DNA of 64,000 bases from Rhodoferax sp. U11-2br (GTDB lineage Bacteria > Pseudomonadota > Gammaproteobacteria > Burkholderiales > Burkholderiaceae_C). Location of the stretch: positions 1-64,000 of the forward strand of contig NZ_JAHFZF010000025.1 of the NCBI RefSeq assembly GCF_018619435.1, written 5' to 3'. The notes beneath the pieces are model-generated. The model saw only the letters and a list, made by a program, of their open reading frames with translations, did no database searches and was not told where the DNA came from. Shown here in pieces: positions 7,837 through 16,688 of the stretch (position 1 is the stretch's first letter; the number at the start of each line of letters is the position of its first letter). Position numbers and translations under genes: made by a program.

Positions 7837-8858
7837 GCAAGTGCCTGCGCGGCGTTGATGTCGTTCAGGCAGCGGGTGTGGCCTAGCGGGCAGACACGCT
7901 CAAAACACGGTGCACAGTCCAGCGGTGGTTGGTACGCAGGGTCATTCTTGAGCCACAAGACATGCGCCGCCGCATTGAGCGGGGGGGTGTGCAAAGGGCT
8001 GCTGGAGCCAAAAATCGCCACCTGCGGCACACCGAACCCGGCACCCACATGCATCAGGCCCGAGTCATTGCTGATCAGGCCCTGGGTGGCGCTGATCAGG
8101 CACAGCGCCTGGGCCAGCGAGGTTTTGCCCGCCAGGTTCAGGATCGTGGCCTGGCTGCTGCCATCGGCGCCCTGGCAGGCCTGCGTGATCTCGGTGCACA
8201 GGTCCGCTTCTTTGCCTGAGCCCAGCAACACCACCGGCTTTTGGAGCTGGCGTGCCAGCTCTGCAAAGTGGCGGGTTGGCCAGCGTTTGGCCGGGCCGTA
8301 TTCAGCACCAGGCGCCATCACGTAATAGCCGCTGCGTTGCAGACCCAACGCAGACAAGCAGACATCGGCCTCGGTGGTATCCAGATGTAACCGGGGTTGG
8401 TCGCTGGCCACATCACCCTCACCGCTGAGTGCCGAGTAAAACGCCACCATCGGCGGGCGCTGGCCCTTGGCCGGGTTTTTCATGAGGTGTGTGAGCAGGC
8501 CCACACGCGCCTCACCGAGGTAACCCACGCGCTCAGGGATACCCGCCAGAAAGGGCAGCAACGCACTTTTTAATGAGTTGGGGCAGATGTAGGCCACATC
8601 AAACTGGCCATCCATCTGTTTGGCCAGTCGCCGCCGCTCACGCAGCTGCAGACCCCCGTGGGCAAACGGGAACTCGATCACCTCGGTCACCTGCGGCATG
8701 GCCCGGTACACCGGTGCCACCCAGGGCAGGGCGCCCACGGTCAGGCGCTCACCACGCGCCTGCAGGCGGCGCAGCAGCGGCTCGGTCATGACCGCGTCAC
8801 CAATCCATTGGGGAGCAATGACCAGGGCGCGTTTGGCCGGGGACGAAGACGGTTTCAT
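7827..8858 (-). CDS. waaF: Lipopolysaccharide heptosyltransferase II
   Basis: The 343-residue GT-B glycosyltransferase adds the second L-glycero-D-manno-heptose of the LPS inner core on the cytoplasmic face. The N-terminus shows ALVIAPQWIGDAVMTEPLL, which is characteristic of WaaF. The C-terminal domain shows MAPGAEYGPAKRWP and ISNDSGLMHVGAGFGVPQVAIFG, the ADP-heptose-binding region. It ends with CLNDINAAQALAFL, the last residues being encoded inside a repeat copy. It is the last gene of an ilvE / zinc-finger / waaF run on the minus strand, a gene order seen in many Burkholderiales. Confidence 0.95.
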   Translation of the reverse strand: MKPSSSPAKRALVIAPQWIGDAVMTEPLLRRLQARGERLTVGALPWVAPVYRAMPQVTEVIEFPFAHGGLQLRERRRLAKQMDGQFDVAYICPNSLKSALLPFLAGIPERVGYLGEARVGLLTHLMKNPAKGQRPPMVAFYSALSGEGDVASDQPRLHLDTTEADVCLSALGLQRSGYYVMAPGAEYGPAKRWPTRHFAELARQLQKPVVLLGSGKEADLCTEITQACQGADGSSQATILNLAGKTSLAQALCLISATQGLISNDSGLMHVGAGFGVPQVAIFGSSSPLHTPPLNAAAHVLWLKNDPAYQPPLDCAPCFERVCPLGHTRCLNDINAAQALAFL

Positions 8859-8947
8859 GGTGTGCTCAGTAGCTTCAATTCACACGCCAGCTGACCCCTT
8901 GCCCGCTCAGGTGCCAAGTGGGTGGCACCTGCCACGTTGAGTGACAT

Positions 8948-9151
8948 TTAATGGCCGTGGAAGTGTTCGCCAGGCTTGAGCTGGTAGACCGTGCCGCAGT
9001 ACGGGCACTTGGCCTGGCCAGTGCGTGCCACGTCCAAGTACACCTTGGGGTGGGTGTCCCACTGCTTCATGTCGGCCAGCGGGCTGGGGCAGTAGACCCC
9101 GCCTGCATGGTTGAGGTCTTTGCCCAGGAGTTCGACAACAGGTTTGCTCAT
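8948..9151 (-). CDS. CHCC-type zinc-finger protein
   Basis: The 67-residue protein is a zf-CHCC domain. A histidine (THPKVYLDV) precedes CPYCGTVY, and a conserved Cys near residue 21 (GGVYCPSP) comes before it. The domain is shared with the mitochondrial complex I subunit NDUFS6 and presumably binds one zinc. It starts 5 bp after the ilvE stop, so it is co-transcribed with ilvE. A small AGGTGCC/GGCACCT hairpin lies between it and waaF. Its function in bacteria is not established. Confidence 0.88.
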   Translation of the reverse strand: MSKPVVELLGKDLNHAGGVYCPSPLADMKQWDTHPKVYLDVARTGQAKCPYCGTVYQLKPGEHFHGH

Positions 9152-9156
9152 GGTGA

Positions 9157-10095
9157 TCAGACTTTCGTGAGCCAGTGGGCGTATTTGGGGTTACGTCCGT
9201 TGACGATGTCAAAAAACGCGCTCTGGATTTTCTCGGTGATCGGGCCGCGGCTGCCACAACCAATTTCCAGGCGGTCTACTTCGCGGATCGGAGTGACTTC
9301 GGCAGCGGTGCCGGTGAAGAAGGCTTCGTCGCTGATGTAGACCTCGTCGCGGGTGATGCGTTTTTGCACCACCTCCAGGCCCAGGTCCTTGCAGATGTGC
9401 AGGATGGTGTTGCGGGTGATGCCGTTCAGGGCACCGGCCGACAGGTCGGGGGTGTACACCACGCCGCCCTTGACGATGAACAGGTTTTCGCCCGCACCTT
9501 CCGAGACAAAACCGCTGGCATCGAGCAGCATGGCTTCGTCGTAGCCGTCGTCGGTGGCTTCCATATTGGCCAGGATCGAGTTGGTGTAGTTGCTGACCGC
9601 CTTGGCCTGGGTCATGGTGATGTTGACGTGGTGGCGGGTGTAGCTAGAGATCTTGACGCGGATGCCACGTTTCATGCCTTCTTCACCCAAATAGGCGCCC
9701 CAGGGCCAGGCCGCGACCATCAGGTGGATGGTGTTGCCTTTGGGCGAGACGCCGAGTTTTTTGTCACCGATCCAGGTCAGCGGGCGCAGGTAACCGGACT
9801 CCAGTTTGTTCTCGCGGATCACGGCGCACTGGGCTTCGTTGACCTGCTCCGGGGTGAACGGGATCTTCATGCGCAGGATCTTGGCGCTGTTGAACAGGCG
9901 CTCAGTGTGTTCTGCCAGCCGGAAGATCGCCGGGCCGTTGACCGTGTTGTAAGCCCGCACCCCTTCAAATGCGCCGCAGCCGTAATGCAGGGTGTGGGTC
10001 AGCACATGGATCTTGGCGTCACGCCAGTCGACCATCTGACCGTCCATCCAGATTTTGCCGTCGCGGTCAGACATCGAGGGGGGAAGGGGACTCAT
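9157..10095 (-). CDS. ilvE: Branched-chain amino acid aminotransferase
   Basis: The 312-residue class IV (fold type IV) PLP enzyme interconverts leucine, isoleucine and valine with their 2-oxo acids. Family features are GKIWMDGQMVDWRDAKIHVL, HYGCGAFEGVRAY, the lysine of QAKAVSNYTNS that forms the PLP aldimine, LLDASGFVSEGAGENLF and the late GTAAEVTPI motif. The start at MSPLPPSMSDRDG is preferred; the longer frame would add 39 residues of non-family sequence. It is followed closely by the zinc-finger gene and waaF. Confidence 0.95.
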   Translation of the reverse strand: MSPLPPSMSDRDGKIWMDGQMVDWRDAKIHVLTHTLHYGCGAFEGVRAYNTVNGPAIFRLAEHTERLFNSAKILRMKIPFTPEQVNEAQCAVIRENKLESGYLRPLTWIGDKKLGVSPKGNTIHLMVAAWPWGAYLGEEGMKRGIRVKISSYTRHHVNITMTQAKAVSNYTNSILANMEATDDGYDEAMLLDASGFVSEGAGENLFIVKGGVVYTPDLSAGALNGITRNTILHICKDLGLEVVQKRITRDEVYISDEAFFTGTAAEVTPIREVDRLEIGCGSRGPITEKIQSAFFDIVNGRNPKYAHWLTKV

Positions 10096-10280
10096 GGTGT
10101 ATTCCTTAAAAGTCAGCGCACCGCTGAAGGTCAAATCGACCATTTTAAGGGGCTGTTCTGAGCCCTTGCAGCGGCGCCACGCTGACATTTGCTCACAAGT
10201 CTGAACTGGCAAAGTGGGCGGTTCGGAGTATGCTCGTTGTTTACCCGGTGGCTTGCCACCCTTCTGATCTGGAGCTTCTC

Positions 10281-10895
10281 ATGTCACACCCAGTCCGTTT
10301 TGTCTATTTTTTGACAGGCGCTTTGCTGGCCCTGGCCGGCGGTCTTGCCGTTGCACAAACCAACTGGTCGTCGGCGCCCGCGGCAGTGGACAGCCCGAAG
10401 GCGGCCAAGGCACGTTTTGAAGCCGACAAAAAGCTCTGCGCCGACGAGTCCTCGTCCCAGGCGCGTCTGCAGTGCCGTCGTGATGCCCAGTCGGAATATG
10501 ACAAGGCCTTGGCCAGCCTGCGTGCCAAGGGCACCTACAGCACCCAACCCGCGGTGGCCAGCTGCGCCGAATGCGCCCGCGTGACCGCTGTGCAAGTGGT
10601 GGAGAAAGAAGGTGACAGCAATGCCGTTGGCCTGATCGCCGGTGGCGTGGCGGGTGCGGTGCTGGGGCGTCAGGTCGGGGGCGGCTTTGGCAAAGACCTG
10701 GCCACCGTGGCGGGTGCCGCCGGTGGAGCTTATGCGGGCAAAAAAATCCAGGAGCACATCAACACCACCCAGGTCTGGCAAGTCAGTGTGAGTTACACCC
10801 AGGGTGGCAGTGCCAAATTTGACTTTGCGCAGGACCCAGGCTTCAAAGTGGGTGATGCCGTCAAGAAATCGGGCAATACCTTGGTTCGCCAGTGA
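10281..10895 (+). CDS. Glycine-zipper 2TM domain periplasmic/outer-membrane protein
   Basis: The 204-residue protein has an N-terminal signal peptide (FLTGALLALAGGLAVAQT). Its middle is rich in Lys/Asp/Ala, and CAECARV lies before a glycine-zipper segment (VGLIAGGVAGAVLGRQVGGG ... AGAAGGAYAGKK) of the Rickettsia 17 kDa antigen-like 2TM type. Such proteins associate with the outer membrane. The ATG at 10281 is preceded by GGAG. There is no lipobox cysteine at the predicted cleavage site, so it is probably not a lipoprotein. The OmpH-like gene follows 50 bp downstream. Confidence 0.8.
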   Translation: MSHPVRFVYFLTGALLALAGGLAVAQTNWSSAPAAVDSPKAAKARFEADKKLCADESSSQARLQCRRDAQSEYDKALASLRAKGTYSTQPAVASCAECARVTAVQVVEKEGDSNAVGLIAGGVAGAVLGRQVGGGFGKDLATVAGAAGGAYAGKKIQEHINTTQVWQVSVSYTQGGSAKFDFAQDPGFKVGDAVKKSGNTLVRQ

Positions 10896-10945
10896 GACTT
10901 TCGTCGCACAATCCCAGTTTTCCAATCACTTCATCTCCACACATC

Positions 10946-11509
10946 ATGACCCAACGCAGCCCTTCACTTCTTGACTCATCCCGTATGTTTCGCCGCTGGG
11001 GCTCCAGCCTGCTGCTCGGCTGTGTGTGTGCCATGGGGGTGGGGCTGGCCCAGGCTGCCGACTTCTCGGCCGGGCGCATTGCATTTGTCAACATGGAGCG
11101 GGTGTTGAAGGAGTCCAGCCCCGCCAAGGCCAGCATGGGCAAGCTGGAAAAAGAGTTCTCAACACGCCAGAAAGATGGCGCCGCCAAGGATGCGGCATTC
11201 AAGGCTGCTGTGACCAAGTTCCAGACCGATGCGCCGGTGCTGGCCGAAGCACAGCGTCTTGAACAACAAAAGAAGTTGCTGGAGCAGGAGCGTGACCTGC
11301 AGAGCACCCAGCGCAGCTTTCAGGAAGATCTGAACAAACGCAAGAACGAAGAGTTGCAAAAACTCGTCGCCAGCACCAACAAGATCATCAAGCAGATCGC
11401 AGCCACCGAAAAGTTGGACTTTGTCCTGCAAAGTGCGATTTTTGTCGACCCGAAAAACGATGTGACCGACCGGGTGATCAAGCTGCTGGAGACCGCAGGC
11501 GCTCAATAA
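10946..11509 (+). CDS. OmpH/Skp-family periplasmic chaperone-like protein
   Basis: The 187-residue exported protein has a signal peptide (SSLLLGCVCAMGVGLAQA), then the OmpH start GRIAFVNMERVLKES. A long Lys/Glu/Gln-rich coiled-coil middle follows (residues about 75-150), then IKQIAATEKLDFVLQ and a C-terminal beta strand. Skp holds unfolded outer-membrane proteins. The gene is not in the usual bamA-skp-lpxD context, so it may be a paralogue. The start could also be the ATG at 10985 (MFRRWG), 13 codons later, which gives a tidier signal peptide. It converges with radA, overlapping by 7 bp. Confidence 0.8.
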   Translation: MTQRSPSLLDSSRMFRRWGSSLLLGCVCAMGVGLAQAADFSAGRIAFVNMERVLKESSPAKASMGKLEKEFSTRQKDGAAKDAAFKAAVTKFQTDAPVLAEAQRLEQQKKLLEQERDLQSTQRSFQEDLNKRKNEELQKLVASTNKIIKQIAATEKLDFVLQSAIFVDPKNDVTDRVIKLLETAGAQ

Positions 11510-12885
11510 GCCAGGTCCCTGACAACCGCCATGGCCTGTTCGACCCGCTCCACCGCGTGGATCGTCAGGCCCTCAAAGTCTTTGGACTGGAGGTTTTTGG
11601 GCAGGTTGGCCTTGGGCACCACCGCCACACTGAAGCCCAGTTTGGCGGCCTCTTTGAGCCTTTCCTGACCGCGCGGTGCCGGGCGCACTTCTCCCGCCAA
11701 ACCCACCTCACCAAACGCAAAAAAGCCCTTGGGCAGCGGTTTGCCACGCAGGCTTGAGGTAATGGATAGCAATACCGCCAGATCTGCTGCGGGCTCCGAG
11801 ATCCTGACGCCCCCAACGGCGTTGACGAACACATCCTGGTCCATACACGCCACACCGGCGTGACGGTGCAATACCGCCAGCAGCATCGCGAGCCGGTCCT
11901 TGTCCAGCCCGACACTCAGGCGCCGTGGGCTTGGGCCACCGCTGTCGACCAGCGCCTGAATCTCCACCAGCATCGGCCGGGTGCCTTCGAGCGTGACCAT
12001 GACACAACTGCCCGGCACCGGTTCGGCATGCTGGCTCAAAAAGATGGCGCTCGGGTTGCTGACCCCTTTGAGGCCTTTCTCTGTCATGGCAAACACACCA
12101 ATCTCGTTGACCGCACCAAAGCGGTTTTTGATCGCGCGTACCAGCCGGAAGCTCGAATGCGTGTCGCCCTCGAAATACAGCACGGTGTCCACCATGTGCT
12201 CCAGCACCCGTGGCCCGGCCAGGGCGCCTTCTTTGGTGACGTGGCCGACCAGAACGATGCAGACACCGCTGGCCTTGGCGGCGCGCGTCAGGTGCGCAGC
12301 ACATTCCCGCACCTGGGCCACGGAACCCGGCGCCGAGGTGAGTTGTTCGGAGTACACCGTTTGGATCGAGTCGATCACTGCGATGTCGGGCCGGGTCGAT
12401 TCCAGCGTGGCCAGGATTTTCTCCAGCCCGATCTCGGCCAGCACCCGCACCTGTGAGCCGTCGAGCCCCAGGCGCCGGGCGCGTAAGGCCACCTGGGCGC
12501 CACTTTCTTCCCCGGTGACATAAAGCGTGTTTTGACCGCTGCGCTGCAGCGAGTCGAGCGCCTGAAGCAGCAGGGTCGATTTGCCAATGCCGGGGTCGCC
12601 ACCGATCAGCACCACGCCGCCTTCGACCATGCCACCCCCCAGCACCCGGTCCAGTTCGTCGTGGCCGGTGGGGATACGCGCCATGTCCACCGCGTCGATG
12701 TCACCCAGGATTGCCAGTTCAGCCGTTTTGGCCAGCGAGGCGAAGCGGTTTTTGGTGGGTGCGCTGCTCTCGGGGGTGGACTCCACCAGGGTGTTCCAGG
12801 CGTGGCAATGCGGGCATTTGCCCAGCCATTTGGGGCTGATGCCACCACATTCTGAACACACGAAAACGGTTTTGTCTTTGGCCAT
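11503..12885 (-). CDS. radA: DNA repair and recombination protein RadA
   Basis: The 460-residue protein has the full RadA layout. A four-cysteine zinc finger comes first (CSECG ... CPHC, residues 10-27), then Walker A GGDPGIGKST (95-104), the RadA-specific KNRFG motif (AIKNRFGAVNEIG), and a C-terminal Lon-like domain (GKPLPKGFFAFGEVGLAGEVRP). RadA is a DnaB-like ATPase that promotes branch migration in recombination. A LexA-type box lies 11 bp upstream of the start codon, suggesting SOS control, which is not the E. coli arrangement. Confidence 0.96.
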   Translation of the reverse strand: MAKDKTVFVCSECGGISPKWLGKCPHCHAWNTLVESTPESSAPTKNRFASLAKTAELAILGDIDAVDMARIPTGHDELDRVLGGGMVEGGVVLIGGDPGIGKSTLLLQALDSLQRSGQNTLYVTGEESGAQVALRARRLGLDGSQVRVLAEIGLEKILATLESTRPDIAVIDSIQTVYSEQLTSAPGSVAQVRECAAHLTRAAKASGVCIVLVGHVTKEGALAGPRVLEHMVDTVLYFEGDTHSSFRLVRAIKNRFGAVNEIGVFAMTEKGLKGVSNPSAIFLSQHAEPVPGSCVMVTLEGTRPMLVEIQALVDSGGPSPRRLSVGLDKDRLAMLLAVLHRHAGVACMDQDVFVNAVGGVRISEPAADLAVLLSITSSLRGKPLPKGFFAFGEVGLAGEVRPAPRGQERLKEAAKLGFSVAVVPKANLPKNLQSKDFEGLTIHAVERVEQAMAVVRDLAY

Positions 12886-12895
12886 GTCGGGATAT

Positions 12896-12915
12896 TACTG
12901 TATAAATCACCAGAT
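12896..12915. promoter_or_regulatory. LexA-type SOS box upstream of radA
   Basis: TACTGTATAAATCACCAGAT has CTGT-N8-CCAG with an A/T-rich centre; the perfect box is CTGT-N8-ACAG. The same one-base departure exists in the E. coli uvrB box as I recall it. It is close enough to the radA start to block its promoter. A nearly identical sequence lies before comM at 49939-49958. Confidence 0.6.
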
Positions 12916-12959
12916 TTTTAGGCGTCGTTGTGGTCGCCCGGTGGCGTCGCTGGCCTGGG

Positions 12960-12976
12960 TTTAAGTTTGATCTAAG
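12960..12976 (+). promoter_or_regulatory. QseB/PmrA-type direct-repeat box before response regulator
   Basis: TTTAAG-N5-TCTAAG has an 11 bp period, the form of the PmrA/QseB-type operator (YTTAAG-N5-YTTAAG). It lies 106 bp upstream of the response-regulator start, and the same hexamer recurs four times before the DegP-type gene at 15098-15135. Autoregulation is inferred. Confidence 0.55.
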
Positions 12977-13081
12977 CCGGGGCTGGCAGCATCCGGGGGA
13001 GACACACTCGGGTGTGACCGTGCCAAGCGCCCGTCAGATGGACGGGCTTGGCAGAATGGTGGTTCTGCTTTTCTCAAACCC

Positions 13082-13747
13082 ATGCGATTACTTCTGGTTG
13101 AAGACGATGTGATGATTGGTGAGGCCGTGCTGGACCTGCTGCGCGCCGAAGGTTACGCGGTCGACTGGGTCAAGGACGGCGCCCACGCCGATGAGGTGTT
13201 GCGCGAGCACGGTTATGACCTGCTGCTGCTGGACCTGGGTTTGCCCAAGCTGGATGGCCTCACGGTGCTGGAGCACCTGCGTGCACGCAAGGACCGGGTG
13301 CCGGTGTTGATCGCGACCGCTCGCGACGCGTTAAACCAGCGTGTGGCCGGGCTGGACAAAGGTGCTGACGACTACATCATCAAACCCTACGAATTCGATG
13401 AACTGCTGGCGCGCATCCGGGCGCTGCTGCGCCGGGCCGCCGGGCGTGCCGAGCCGGTGTATGAACACCTGGGTGTCAGCATCGACCCCGCCACCCGGGA
13501 GGTGTGGGTGCGCGGGCAGGCCGTGTCGCTGTCGGCGCGTGAATGGTCGGTGCTGGAGCTGTTGCTGGCGCGCCCGGGTATGGTGCTCTCGCGCAAACAA
13601 CTCGAAGACAAACTCTACAGCTGGCGCGACGAGGTCAGCAGCAATGCGGTCGAGGTGTACATCCACGGGCTGCGCAAAAAACTGGGGGCCGAGCTGATCC
13701 AGAACGTGCGGGGCGTCGGCTACATGATGCCCAAGGGTGCGCCGTGA
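13082..13747 (+). CDS. OmpR-family response regulator, QseB/PmrA/TctD-like
   Basis: The 221-residue regulator has acidic pair ED7-D8, phospho-acceptor Asp51 (LLLLDLGLPKLDG), a switch Thr in LIATAR and Lys in YIIKPYEF. The winged-helix domain has LSAREWSVLELLLARPG and the ending VRGVGYMMPK. These are typical of the PmrA/QseB/TctD branch. Its stop overlaps the GTG start of the kinase (GTGA). A matching operator lies upstream of the gene and another before the DegP-like gene, so it probably autoregulates and drives an envelope response. Confidence 0.93.
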   Translation: MRLLLVEDDVMIGEAVLDLLRAEGYAVDWVKDGAHADEVLREHGYDLLLLDLGLPKLDGLTVLEHLRARKDRVPVLIATARDALNQRVAGLDKGADDYIIKPYEFDELLARIRALLRRAAGRAEPVYEHLGVSIDPATREVWVRGQAVSLSAREWSVLELLLARPGMVLSRKQLEDKLYSWRDEVSSNAVEVYIHGLRKKLGAELIQNVRGVGYMMPKGAP

Positions 13748-15102
13748 AGCTGCCACATACCCATTCTCTGCGGGCCCGGTTGTTATGGTTGTTGTTGGTG
13801 GCGGTGGTGGCCACGGCCTTGCTCCAGGCGGCTGTGGCCTACCGTGCCGCGCTGGCCGAGGCCGACGCATTGTTTGACATCCAGATGCGGCAAATGGCTT
13901 TGTCGCTCAGCCCCGGCATGCCCGAGGGGGGGCAACTGGTGCCCAGCGACGGCAGTGGTGATCAGTATGATTTTTTGATCCAGGTCTGGACCTCTGACGG
14001 GCTGAGCCTGTTTCAGTCCACCACCCACGCGACCCTGCCCCAGCGTGCGGTGCTGGGTTACTCCACCATCCAGGCGCGTGGCACCACCTACCGGCTGTAC
14101 TCCTTTGACACCGGCTCGCAGGTGATCCAGGTGGCGCAGGATGAACAGGTGCGCCAGGCCATGGCGGCCAAGCTGGCGTTACGCACCGTGTTGCCCACCG
14201 TGGCGCTGGTGCCGCTGCTGATGCTGCTGGTCTGGTGGGTTGTGAGTTCGTCCTTGGCCCCGGTGACACGGGTGCGCCAGCAGGTAGCGGCCCGTGAGGC
14301 CGATGAACTCGGGGAGCTCGCCGAAGATCAGTTGCCTGACGAAATCCGTCCGCTGGTGCACGAGCTCAACCTCTTGTTTGGCCGGGTCACGCAGGCGTTT
14401 GAGGCACAGAAAAACTTTGTCGCCGATGCGGCGCACGAGTTGCGCACCCCGCTGGCCGCGCTCAAGTTACAGGTGCAGATGTTGCGCCGCGCGGCAGACG
14501 AGCGCAGCCACGACATCGCGATCAACCGGCTCAACGCCGGCATTGACCGTGCCAGCCGGCTCATCGAGCAACTTCTGGTGCTGGCACGCCAGCAGTCCGG
14601 CACGCAGGCTCAGAGCACCACGGTGGATCTGGGCACCATGGTGAAAACCGTGTTGGAAGAACAGGTCTTCCCGGCCCAGGCCAAACAGATCAGCATCGAT
14701 ACCCAGATCAGCACCCCAGTCTGGGTGTTGGGCCAGGTGGATGCCCTGCAGATCCTGGTGCGCAACCTGGTCGACAACGCCATCAAATACACCCCGACCA
14801 CCGGCCGCATCCTGGTGACGGTGTTGAGCGAGGACGGTCGACCCTGGCTGGAGGTGCATGACAGCGGTCCGGGGATTGCGCCCGCCGACCGCAGCAGGGT
14901 GCTGGACCGTTTTTACCGCGTGGCCGGTTCCGAGGTGGGTGGCAGCGGCCTGGGGCTGGCCATTGTCAAAACCATCGCCGATGCCCAGCATGCACAAATC
15001 ACACTCGACGCCTCCGAGCCGCTGGGTGGTTTGCGGGTCAGGGTTGAATGGCCCACTCCGGTGTTGCCCCTGGCACCCAACGGGTTGACCCAAGCCTCTT
15101 AA
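13744..15102 (+). CDS. Sensor histidine kinase, QseC/TctE-like
   Basis: The 452-residue kinase begins with GTG inside the regulator stop codon. It has TM1 at about 12-32 and a periplasmic sensor domain of about 115 residues (2CSK-N like: ADALFDIQMRQMALSL ... YRLYSFDT). TM2 is at 148-170, followed by a HAMP-like linker, His231 in AAHELRTPLAAL, N-box NLVDNAIKYTP, and G-boxes DSGPGI and GGSGLGLAIVKTI. The TAA stop lies inside the first hexamer of the operator before the DegP-like gene. Longer frames starting upstream lie within the regulator gene and were not used. Confidence 0.92.
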   Translation: MKLPHTHSLRARLLWLLLVAVVATALLQAAVAYRAALAEADALFDIQMRQMALSLSPGMPEGGQLVPSDGSGDQYDFLIQVWTSDGLSLFQSTTHATLPQRAVLGYSTIQARGTTYRLYSFDTGSQVIQVAQDEQVRQAMAAKLALRTVLPTVALVPLLMLLVWWVVSSSLAPVTRVRQQVAAREADELGELAEDQLPDEIRPLVHELNLLFGRVTQAFEAQKNFVADAAHELRTPLAALKLQVQMLRRAADERSHDIAINRLNAGIDRASRLIEQLLVLARQQSGTQAQSTTVDLGTMVKTVLEEQVFPAQAKQISIDTQISTPVWVLGQVDALQILVRNLVDNAIKYTPTTGRILVTVLSEDGRPWLEVHDSGPGIAPADRSRVLDRFYRVAGSEVGGSGLGLAIVKTIADAQHAQITLDASEPLGGLRVRVEWPTPVLPLAPNGLTQAS

Positions 15103-15135
15103 GCCCGGTTTAAGCGGTTTTAAGCCCGCTCTAAG
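15098..15135 (+). promoter_or_regulatory. Four phased YTTAAG-like hexamers before degP-like gene
   Basis: The hexamers CTTAAG (15098), TTTAAG (15109), TTTAAG (15119) and TCTAAG (15130) are spaced 11, 10 and 11 bp. They lie on one face of the helix, as expected for tandem dimers of an OmpR-family regulator. They begin in the kinase stop codon and end 50 bp before the protease start. Confidence 0.6.
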
Positions 15136-15185
15136 CAGGGGTTCACACACTGAACGGGTGTTCAACAAAGTGTGGAGAAACCGCT

Positions 15186-16688
15186 ATGAAAAAACCGTTT
15201 GTTGCCAGCCGTGTGGTGTTGTCCTTGGTGCTCGGGGGTGTTCTGGGTGGCGCTGCTGTCACCACCTTCAGCCTGACCCATGCCCAGGCCGCCTCGCTGG
15301 TGTCTTCTGCGCCCGCCGTGTCAACCGCTGTGCCCAACGCCTCGATGAGCCTGCCAGACTTCTCACAGATTGCGCAGCAGCATGGCCCGGCGGTGGTCAA
15401 CATCACCGTCACCTCTCTGAAAAAGGTGTCCAACCAGGGCGGCGGCGGAGCGGTGCGCCAGCGTGGTTTTCCGGGTCTTGACCCGGACGACCCGTTTTAT
15501 GAATTTTTCCGCCGCTTTCAGGGCCCCGGTGGTTTGGCCGGGCCCGATGCCTCCCCCACACCCACACGTGGTGAGGGCTCGGGTTTTATCGTCAGCGCCG
15601 ATGGCCTGATCATGACCAACGCCCATGTGGTGCGTGATGCGACCGAGGTCATGGTCAAACTGACCGACCGGCGCGAGTTTGCCGCCAAGGTGCTTGGCTC
15701 CGACCCCAAGACCGATGTGGCGGTGATCAAGATCGACGCCCACAACCTGCCCACCGTGCCGCTGGGCCAGGCCAAGGACCTCAAGGTGGGGGAATGGGTG
15801 CTGGCGATTGGTTCGCCGTTTGGTTTTGAAAACAGTGTCACCGCCGGGGTGGTCAGTGCCAAGGGTCGCTCCCTGCCTGATGACAGCCTGGTGCCCTTCA
15901 TCCAGACCGATGTGGCGGTGAACCCGGGCAACTCGGGCGGGCCGCTGTTCAACACCAGGGGTGAGGTGGTGGGCATCAACTCGCAGATCTACAGCCAGTC
16001 CGGCGGTTACCAGGGCCTGTCGTTTGCCATCCCGATCGAGCTGGCCAGCAAGATCAAGGACCAGATTGTGGCCACCGGCCATGCCAGCCATGCGCGTTTG
16101 GGGGTGGCCATTCAGGAGGTCAACCAGGCGCTGGCCGACTCGTTCCACCTGGCTCGCCCCGAGGGTGCGTTGGTGTCGAGTGTCGACGCCGGTGGGCCCG
16201 CTGACAAAGCGGGTTTGCAAAGTGGTGACGTGATCCTCAAGGTCAATGGCCAGCCGATTGTGGCTTCCAGCGACTTGCCTGCGCTGATTGGCGCAGCCGC
16301 ACCCGGTGACAAGCTGGAGCTCGACATCTGGCGCCAGGGCAAGCCCGAACACCTCAGTGCCAAAGTGAGCGACGCCAGTGACAAGGCAGAGAACGTGGCT
16401 GCGGCGCCCGGCGCTGCCGGTCAAGGCCGTCTGGGCCTGGCCTTGCGTGCCCTGACACCGCAGGAAAAACGCGCGGCCGGTGTTGCGGCTGGTTTGTTGG
16501 TGGAAGACACCACCGGTCCCGCAGCATTGGCCGGTGTCCAGGCCGGTGATGTGTTGCTGGCGGTGAATGGTGCGCCGGTGCAAAGCCTGGAGCAGGTGCG
16601 CAGCCAGGTGGCCAAGTCGAACAAGTCGGTGGCCCTGCTGATTGCGCGTGACGGCAGCCGGATCTTTGTGCCGGTGCGGCTGGGCTGA
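15186..16688 (+). CDS. DegP/DegQ-family periplasmic serine endoprotease
   Basis: The 500-residue exported protease has a signal peptide to about residue 35. The trypsin-like domain has catalytic triad His147 (TNAHVV), Asp177 (KTDVAVIK) and Ser250 (NPGNSGGPLF), followed by two PDZ domains (about 280-370 and 400-495). It degrades or refolds damaged periplasmic proteins. It is preceded by GGAG at a proper distance and by four phased operator hexamers, and follows the kinase by 83 bp, so the two-component system probably controls it. Its stop overlaps the ATG of a small membrane protein gene. Confidence 0.94.
   Translation: MKKPFVASRVVLSLVLGGVLGGAAVTTFSLTHAQAASLVSSAPAVSTAVPNASMSLPDFSQIAQQHGPAVVNITVTSLKKVSNQGGGGAVRQRGFPGLDPDDPFYEFFRRFQGPGGLAGPDASPTPTRGEGSGFIVSADGLIMTNAHVVRDATEVMVKLTDRREFAAKVLGSDPKTDVAVIKIDAHNLPTVPLGQAKDLKVGEWVLAIGSPFGFENSVTAGVVSAKGRSLPDDSLVPFIQTDVAVNPGNSGGPLFNTRGEVVGINSQIYSQSGGYQGLSFAIPIELASKIKDQIVATGHASHARLGVAIQEVNQALADSFHLARPEGALVSSVDAGGPADKAGLQSGDVILKVNGQPIVASSDLPALIGAAAPGDKLELDIWRQGKPEHLSAKVSDASDKAENVAAAPGAAGQGRLGLALRALTPQEKRAAGVAAGLLVEDTTGPAALAGVQAGDVLLAVNGAPVQSLEQVRSQVAKSNKSVALLIARDGSRIFVPVRLG

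Noticed and set aside
8910..8930. AGGTGCC/GGCACCT hairpin between the zinc-finger gene and waaF as a terminator
   Set aside because: The stem is 7 bp with no T-run on the minus strand, and waaF continues in the same direction.
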